From Amblyornis subalaris (Eukaryota > Chordata > Aves > Passeriformes > Ptilonorhynchidae), in contig JACAXG010000052.1 in assembly GCA_018881555.1 (NCBI GenBank), positions 4,948,156 to 5,012,155 on the forward strand: a DNA stretch of 64,000 bases, written 5' to 3'. The notes beneath the pieces were generated by a model. The model was not told the origin of the DNA and made no database searches. It was given only the letters and a program-made list of their open reading frames with translations. Below are positions 58,135 to 64,000 of the stretch, piece after piece (within the stretch, counting starts at the first letter, position 1; every line of letters starts with the position of its first letter). The position numbers and the translations under genes were made by a program.

Positions 58135-61100
58135 TGCTAGTGTAATTGGAGAGTAAAAGTAGAGCTTGCCTAATTACTTCACCAGAGGAATATGAAATAC
58201 ACTGGCTAATCACTAATGAGATAATTAAATGTATAAATCACACTAAAATTCTCTTCTCGTCCAGTTCTTATAAGTATTAACATGATTATTTCCTTCTTTT
58301 CACTCCTGTGATTTTCAATATGTTCCAAAACATTCAGTCTCATGGGCTAATTAGCAGTTAAAATACTTTGATTTAGCAGTGCATTTCAGGATAGAAAAAA
58401 AACAGCTCAGATTTTAACACCATCTGGTAGTTTTTCAGTACTTATTTTATATCACTAAATTTCTGGCTTTTTTTTTTTTCAGTGTAATTATCTTCTGAAA
58501 CTGCTGATTCAGTTACAGTTTGAAATAAAAAGAAGATCCTGAAGTGATCTATTCTGAAGCCTCCATGGCTTCAAATGTAAGAGAAGAGCCCAAGTTATCA
58601 GACACAAGACAAACTTTATCATCGCGCAAACTTCTTACCTTGGCAATCTGTTGCCCTTGGAATTCACACGTGTTGGTACAAACTGTGGGGTTATGCAGAC
58701 AGTGCAAGAGGCTGCTGCATCCTGAGTGTATTAGGGGGATTATTCTGCCAAGAACAACCCTCTTCCTACTCATTACTTCCATGCAGCTTACTCTGTTGTC
58801 TGACGTTTCCAGTGCAGATACTTTATCAGTTATGAAAGTGCACATAAAAAAAACCCCACCTTGTATGTGATCTAGAGAAGACATGCGTGGCAGGTGCATG
58901 ATTTAGAGAACTTCTATACTATCAGAAAGTTTACCTTTTTCTAAACACTGGCCAGTTTCTGTTCCCTGATTACCAAAGTTTCATTAATGGTTGTTACTAC
59001 TGGTTTTGGCTTTATGGTAAACCAGCACAAATTCTGAATCTTGTTCTGGAAACAGTTCACTGCTGGAACCACCCTCAATAGCCAGTGTGGATAAGACTTG
59101 AAAAATGGTGGCACCTCCCAGTGCAGTCCTCCAGCTCTATCATACACCTTCAGTCACCTCATAAGTCTCCTTGCCAAATCATAGGAAATGCTCCAAAAGT
59201 CTGTATTTTCAAGCACAAGAACATCCAAGTAATCTTCAGTAGAGCTCTCACCTTATTTTTGACGCTCTGAACTGGAAAACCAAATAAACTCCATTATCTT
59301 TTTGAACTACGGATGGCACCATATAGAATCCAATGGGCATTATCTGGCTCCTACCCATGAAGCTTAGGAATAGCACCCTTTGCAACAGGTTTACCTTAGA
59401 AGGAAGTAATTACAGCAAAACAGAATCTCCCAGGAAGTGAGCTAAGGGCTAAGCAGTGTAGATGAGCATTTGTACAGCTATAATGAAAAGCAATAAAAGA
59501 AGGCTGAGGGTTATGGGAATTTGGTGCTGTTGCAGCCCCAAACTGCTCAGTTCACATTGTTTAAACCAAATCATGATCAAAGTAGCTTATTGATTTAGTT
59601 ATGGTACATAATGAACTGCCAATCAGATGAACCATGTGTTTAGAATCAATATCAATCACACAGTAGATAAACTGCAATACTAGGCATTTACAAGATATGA
59701 GTTTACATCTTTAAATTTCTCAACATCCTTTTTGAGCAAATCCCTCAAAGTTCTAGTCACAGAGACATATGTACACACACACAGATACATGCAACCCCTC
59801 TCTCACAGTTAGTGTAGGGCACCATCACCCCTCCCCACTGGTTGGAGCTCCAGAGGGTGCAAACCCCTCCTGCAGAATGTATAGCTCCCCTAGCATTTTC
59901 TTCTGTCCACACGTAGAACTTTTGGTTTTATTGTTAATATATGATTTGCACAAGTTTCAGAGGGAAGAAAACTGCTTTTAAAGAAGAGGCACATGTTTTG
60001 TTGCTGAGCAAAGGTAAACTAGTGTACTGCACGATATAAATCATTAATAAAAGGAACTTTTGTAAATTTTAGACTACATAAAAATATAAAATGCATGAAT
60101 TTTATGTAATAAAACATAACACTATATTATAAAACAATGCACAACATCAAAGACATCGCCTAAAATCACTGTTGAAAAGCTGTCCTTTCTTATACTCCTG
60201 AAAATATAAAGATTAGTGGAAAAAACTTGTATTGGTTTTAGAGAATTTTGCTCATATAGAATAATTGAATATTCCTAAAGGTTTTCTGATTTTCTTTCAT
60301 ATCACTATGTGGGAAATCTGTCTGACATTTTAATATATTTTTTTCACTCAAAAAAATGTAAGATTCTTTTTGTGTACATGTTGTAGATTTTTGGAGTGTT
60401 TAAAGGAATTTCTAGCAGTCTGATTACAGAGGAGCGAACTGCTACCCTATGCTATGGTTTTCTGCAGAGCTATTTCTTTACCAAAATATTCTCCTTGGTA
60501 TCTGCATCAGTAACCTCCTTAGGTCACATTTGTTCCACTTGACTAACCGTCTTTTCAGTTCAAAATGTAATGTTGCAGATCACTAGATCAAGGTCATCGT
60601 TTTGCACCTACTCACAGCAGCATCTCTAAATCTTGAAGAAAATCATCAGAGTACATGTCAGCAACAGCTTTAGTAATAGCAAAATCAGCAGAAAGTCTTA
60701 CAGGGGAAAAAAAAAGTTGAAATCTTCTGATGATAAATGTAGAACTCCTACCCTTCTTCATGGGTTTTAATACTGAATCATTCTACCAACAAGGAAAAAA
60801 AAAAGGTACTTTTATGGTGGAAATGTTATTGAATACAAAGATAGGGTCAGCAAGGGGGAGATAGTCAGGATTTTCATCTGCTTCTGAAGAAATTTTCACT
60901 TTGTTTATATGAAAATTCTTGCATTTATACCTAGCTAAAATTGTTTTCTTAGTCTCAGACAATCTTCATTACTTCATGTAGCCTACATCAGCTTGTTCAA
61001 AAATACTTAAAAATATCTTCGAAAGACAGGTTTCTAGGTATTTCTGTTTGACTTAAAATATTGGGTTGCAAATGATATTGCTATCCAATTATTCTTCATT

Positions 61101-64000
61101 CAATGAGCTTGCTATATTATTAGTCTTCAATCATCAACTATGCAAAAAATATGAGAATGACAATCAGGTTTTACAAAAATCTTGATTTACAAGTCATTAG
61201 CAAGGAAATTAAGTATGCTTAATTTTAGAAAAAGACAAAGTGTAATAAAACATAGCTAAAGGATCACTTGAAAGGTTTCACCAAAACAGTTTCACAAATT
61301 CATGAGCTTAAAAATGATGACTGAAAGAAAAAAATAGAAATTTATATTGTGCAATTGTGTACTGTTCTGTAGAAAAAGGTAAAATTGTGAGATCTAGTAC
61401 TTTACTTTCATCAGAAACATGGGATGGTAGGATCATATTCATCCCTGCTGCATACACAGAGGAGTTGTCAGCAGCAGTTGGACATTCATGCAAAACTACC
61501 CTGATCATCTACAGCATTTAATTTCTGAAGTTTTCTTTCTCTGTAGGTCTCTCATTACTTCATAGAGCTTGATTAATCAGGGTTTATAATGCCCATATGC
61601 ACAATACACAGAACTAATTTAATCCAATGCCCAGCTGTATCCTAAGTAGAATTTAAGTTAGGGAAAAAAAAAAAAAATGTTGAAATGTATCCAGAACATC
61701 AAGAAACATCCTTATTTTTTTACCAAAAATCATTTGTGCTGCCACAGTCATGGTATATGCTTTTAATTTACTACACACTTTTCTTTTTTTATGCAAATAG
61801 CTATTAAATGAATTCTGTTTCACCCCACTATGTCTTTTTCATATATTCTGTCTTCAGTGCTACATATGGAAGTAAGCCAGTCTGTTTTAGAGCTCTGTCC
61901 ATCTCAAAAATAGGGGTTTGTGTATGTGTGTGTGTATAGAGGAATTGCCTGGGTGCGTAGTATACTTTTATTGTAAAATCTTCAATATTCTGTGTATTGT
62001 TTTTCTTTAATCTTTACAGTTTCATACCCAGTATCTTAAAGACAGTCTAATAAGTAATGTATTTCTTTTTTACCGTTAGACCATTCAAAAACCACTAGTG
62101 ATATGCAACTGAAGGAAACAATAGTAGAATGCCTTTTTAAATGTAACTTCATGTAATTTTTAATATAGTTAGTATTTTTATTTGTGTCTCTGTGTGTTAC
62201 TTATTCTGTGATATTCCATCTTTTTGTTTTATAGAAAAATATGTCTCTGTATAATGAGCAGATATGCTGCAGCTAAAAATGAATAATGAATTTTTCCTTT
62301 ATTTATTTTATCCATATCTTCACACTAAGCCTGTATCTCCAATTTCCATTAAAAAATATACCACAGTCACTTCCCAATTGCTTCATTCCATCCTCATGTT
62401 CTTGGGAAACTGGATTTTCTGGTTTTCTGAAATATGTAATCAGAATTACTCTGGTTCGTTCATGGGGATTAGAAAAACGTTCTTGTCTACAGTTTTCTAA
62501 CATTGCTAGGACATTCTTCCACAGCCTGTACAGACTGGGGTAGGCAGTATTAGCCAACACAGCTCATTTCCTTGAGTTTGCACAGTTTGGCAGTTGCTTC
62601 AGTTAGGAGCTGGCTCTGCTGACTGCCATCTACTAGCAATGGCAGAGAGGAAAGGACTTTCTTATCTTGACTGGTATGTGATGCTACCAATTTTTGCCTG
62701 TCGCTGGAACCAGCATCTGAGTGAGTGACTGTTCCTCCACTGTGCCACAGCATGGTGGTTTAAAAACTCTAGATACTGATCACACCTTGGAAGTGATGAA
62801 AGTGAATGGGGATAGGGTTCTGTCCCTCTCTTTGCTAGTTGCACGTGTCCGGGAAGTACTCGATAGTCCCTGCAGATCCGGCAACAAAGAGTGACTCATC
62901 ATCCTGCAATGTTTATATTGATTATATATGCACTTGCTCAAAGTTAATGAAATAATGTGAAACCTGTGTCACAGACAACTAGAATGGTGTTTGTATATCA
63001 GAGTATGGATGCTTAAAAAGTGTAAAGGTGCTTAAGCTTAGAAAACCAGATGAAATACTTTTCAGTACTGCAGGATGGAAGGAATCAAACATACTGCATT
63101 CTCATCCTGTCTGCCAGTGACAAGCGGACCCTGAAGTGAATGCTGCACACAAATGTTTCTTCAATTTTGGTTTTACTGCTCCCACTAGAACTTAATAAGG
63201 AACAAATATATATGAAATATAAGCATTCAGGATCCAGCAAGCTGGGGGACCATGCTATTTGGCAGAATAGATGATTGATTTGATTATTAGCGCCCAGCTG
63301 AAAACTTTGGATGTAGACACAAGGGCAATGCGAGCTATCATACAGGAATTGTAGAATAAACATTCTCCATAAACTGATGAAGTTTCTTCCTGCTCCAGAA
63401 TATTGTAAATTCCTTTGTGAAATAAATAACCAAAGTAAAGATACAAAAGTGACGTTTCTAGAATAGGTCATGTAAGTTTAATTCTTCATAGACATGGTTG
63501 GATTCAAACCTTTCCTTCTCGGAAATAATCAACACAAAGACATGTTAAGGCTAAGAACAGTCCTATTTGTGTCTTATTCTGTTCCCTGCAACATCCTGTC
63601 TTTATGCCAGTACAAGACTTATTACCTGTTTAAATGGTGTCAGTCTTAGACTTTACATTAAAATGTGTTTTCTTCGTGGACTAACTGCAATCTTTCCTCT
63701 CACCCCTGTGTCTCTAAATCTCCTACATATTATCCCATATATTTTGTCCCTCAGTTACCTCCTTGCCTCCATTTCTTTGCGTGTTTCTCTCCTCTGATTT
63801 TATTTCCCACTCCAGACTGTTCTAAAAAATTGCAAGTAATGTATGAGTAGTGCGAAGTGGTGCTGTTATTTTAGAGAGTGTAGATAGAGAACTTCAGAAG
63901 CACAAGAATTGTCTGCTAGGTTCCTTTTCTCTTTTTCCCAAGAGTCTGGGGCAAATGCATAGGCTGCTGTAAAAGAAAAAATGTGTAGGGCAGAGAATGT
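58135..64000. other. Intronic DNA, mostly unique
   Basis: AT-rich sequence with A/T homopolymers (58470, 60800, 61660) and a TG run at 61920-61935. Two GC-richer pieces (58545-58900 and 62520-62900) have frames up to 116 codons on the minus strand without recognised homology. No Kelch exon, RNA gene or transposon was identified. Confidence 0.45.

Larger units (their letters stand above)
50086..64000 (+). other. KLHL1: KLHL1 intron (3' part outside window)
   Basis: Begins with the GTATTA donor at phase 1. No Kelch-blade exon (YAVGG or VVGGRDG-like coding) was recognised in the remaining 13.9 kb. The sequence holds sense-strand CR1 fragments between 51.1 and 58.1 kb and then mostly unique AT-rich DNA. 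Confidence 0.75.

Noticed and set aside
1..64000. CRISPR array, operon or other microbial system
   Set aside because: No spaced direct repeats or dense coding; content is vertebrate intron with retroelements.

Overview
The window is AT-rich, intron-dominated vertebrate DNA that looks avian. The main evidence is many 5'-truncated CR1 LINE copies in both orientations, several with 3' tails of the ATTCTATGATT/GAATCATAGAAT type usual in birds, plus LTRs resembling bird ERVL and alpharetrovirus families. Species cannot be fixed; the number of LTRs would fit a songbird, but that is inference. No bacterial genes, operons, CRISPR arrays, rRNA or recognisable tRNA genes were seen.

The only host coding sequence I can support is two internal exons of KLHL1 (Kelch-like 1) on the + strand: 30288-30500 (71 codons, phase 0 at both ends, BACK domain) and 49899-50085 (62 codons plus one base, end of BACK and start of the first Kelch blade). 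They join in frame across a 19.4-kb intron. The rest is KLHL1 intron: 1-30287 upstream (preceding exon outside the window or not found), 30501-49898 between them, and 50086-64000 downstream (next Kelch exon not found).

Layout: 1-11 kb holds old CR1 copies, a purine/pyrimidine-asymmetric tract and simple repeats. 11-16.6 kb holds three LTRs: 11018-11913, with a short telomere-like array and a GTCCAGT/GTGGAGT minisatellite; 12573-13303, a candidate with a possible 5-bp target-site duplication (TSD); and 15456-16569, with a clear 5-bp TSD. 18-25.5 kb holds CR1 fragments, including a head-to-head pair interrupted by a compact 297-bp solo LTR with an exact 6-bp TSD, three perfect CArG boxes and an alpharetrovirus-like TATA/poly(A) order. 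28-32.8 kb holds ERVL-type LTR pieces, exon A, an old CR1 and an unclassified LTR-like segment. 34-48.5 kb holds further CR1s and an ERVL-type solo LTR. 51-58 kb holds sense CR1s, including two directly abutting copies. 58-64 kb is mostly unique intron.

I found no evidence for a new molecular system. The most interesting structures are the CArG-rich solo LTR nested in a CR1, the LTR with telomere-like and minisatellite sequence, the head-to-head CR1 pair, and a competing splice acceptor 34 bp upstream of the first KLHL1 exon. All coordinates of repeats without a TSD are approximate, because they were judged by eye.
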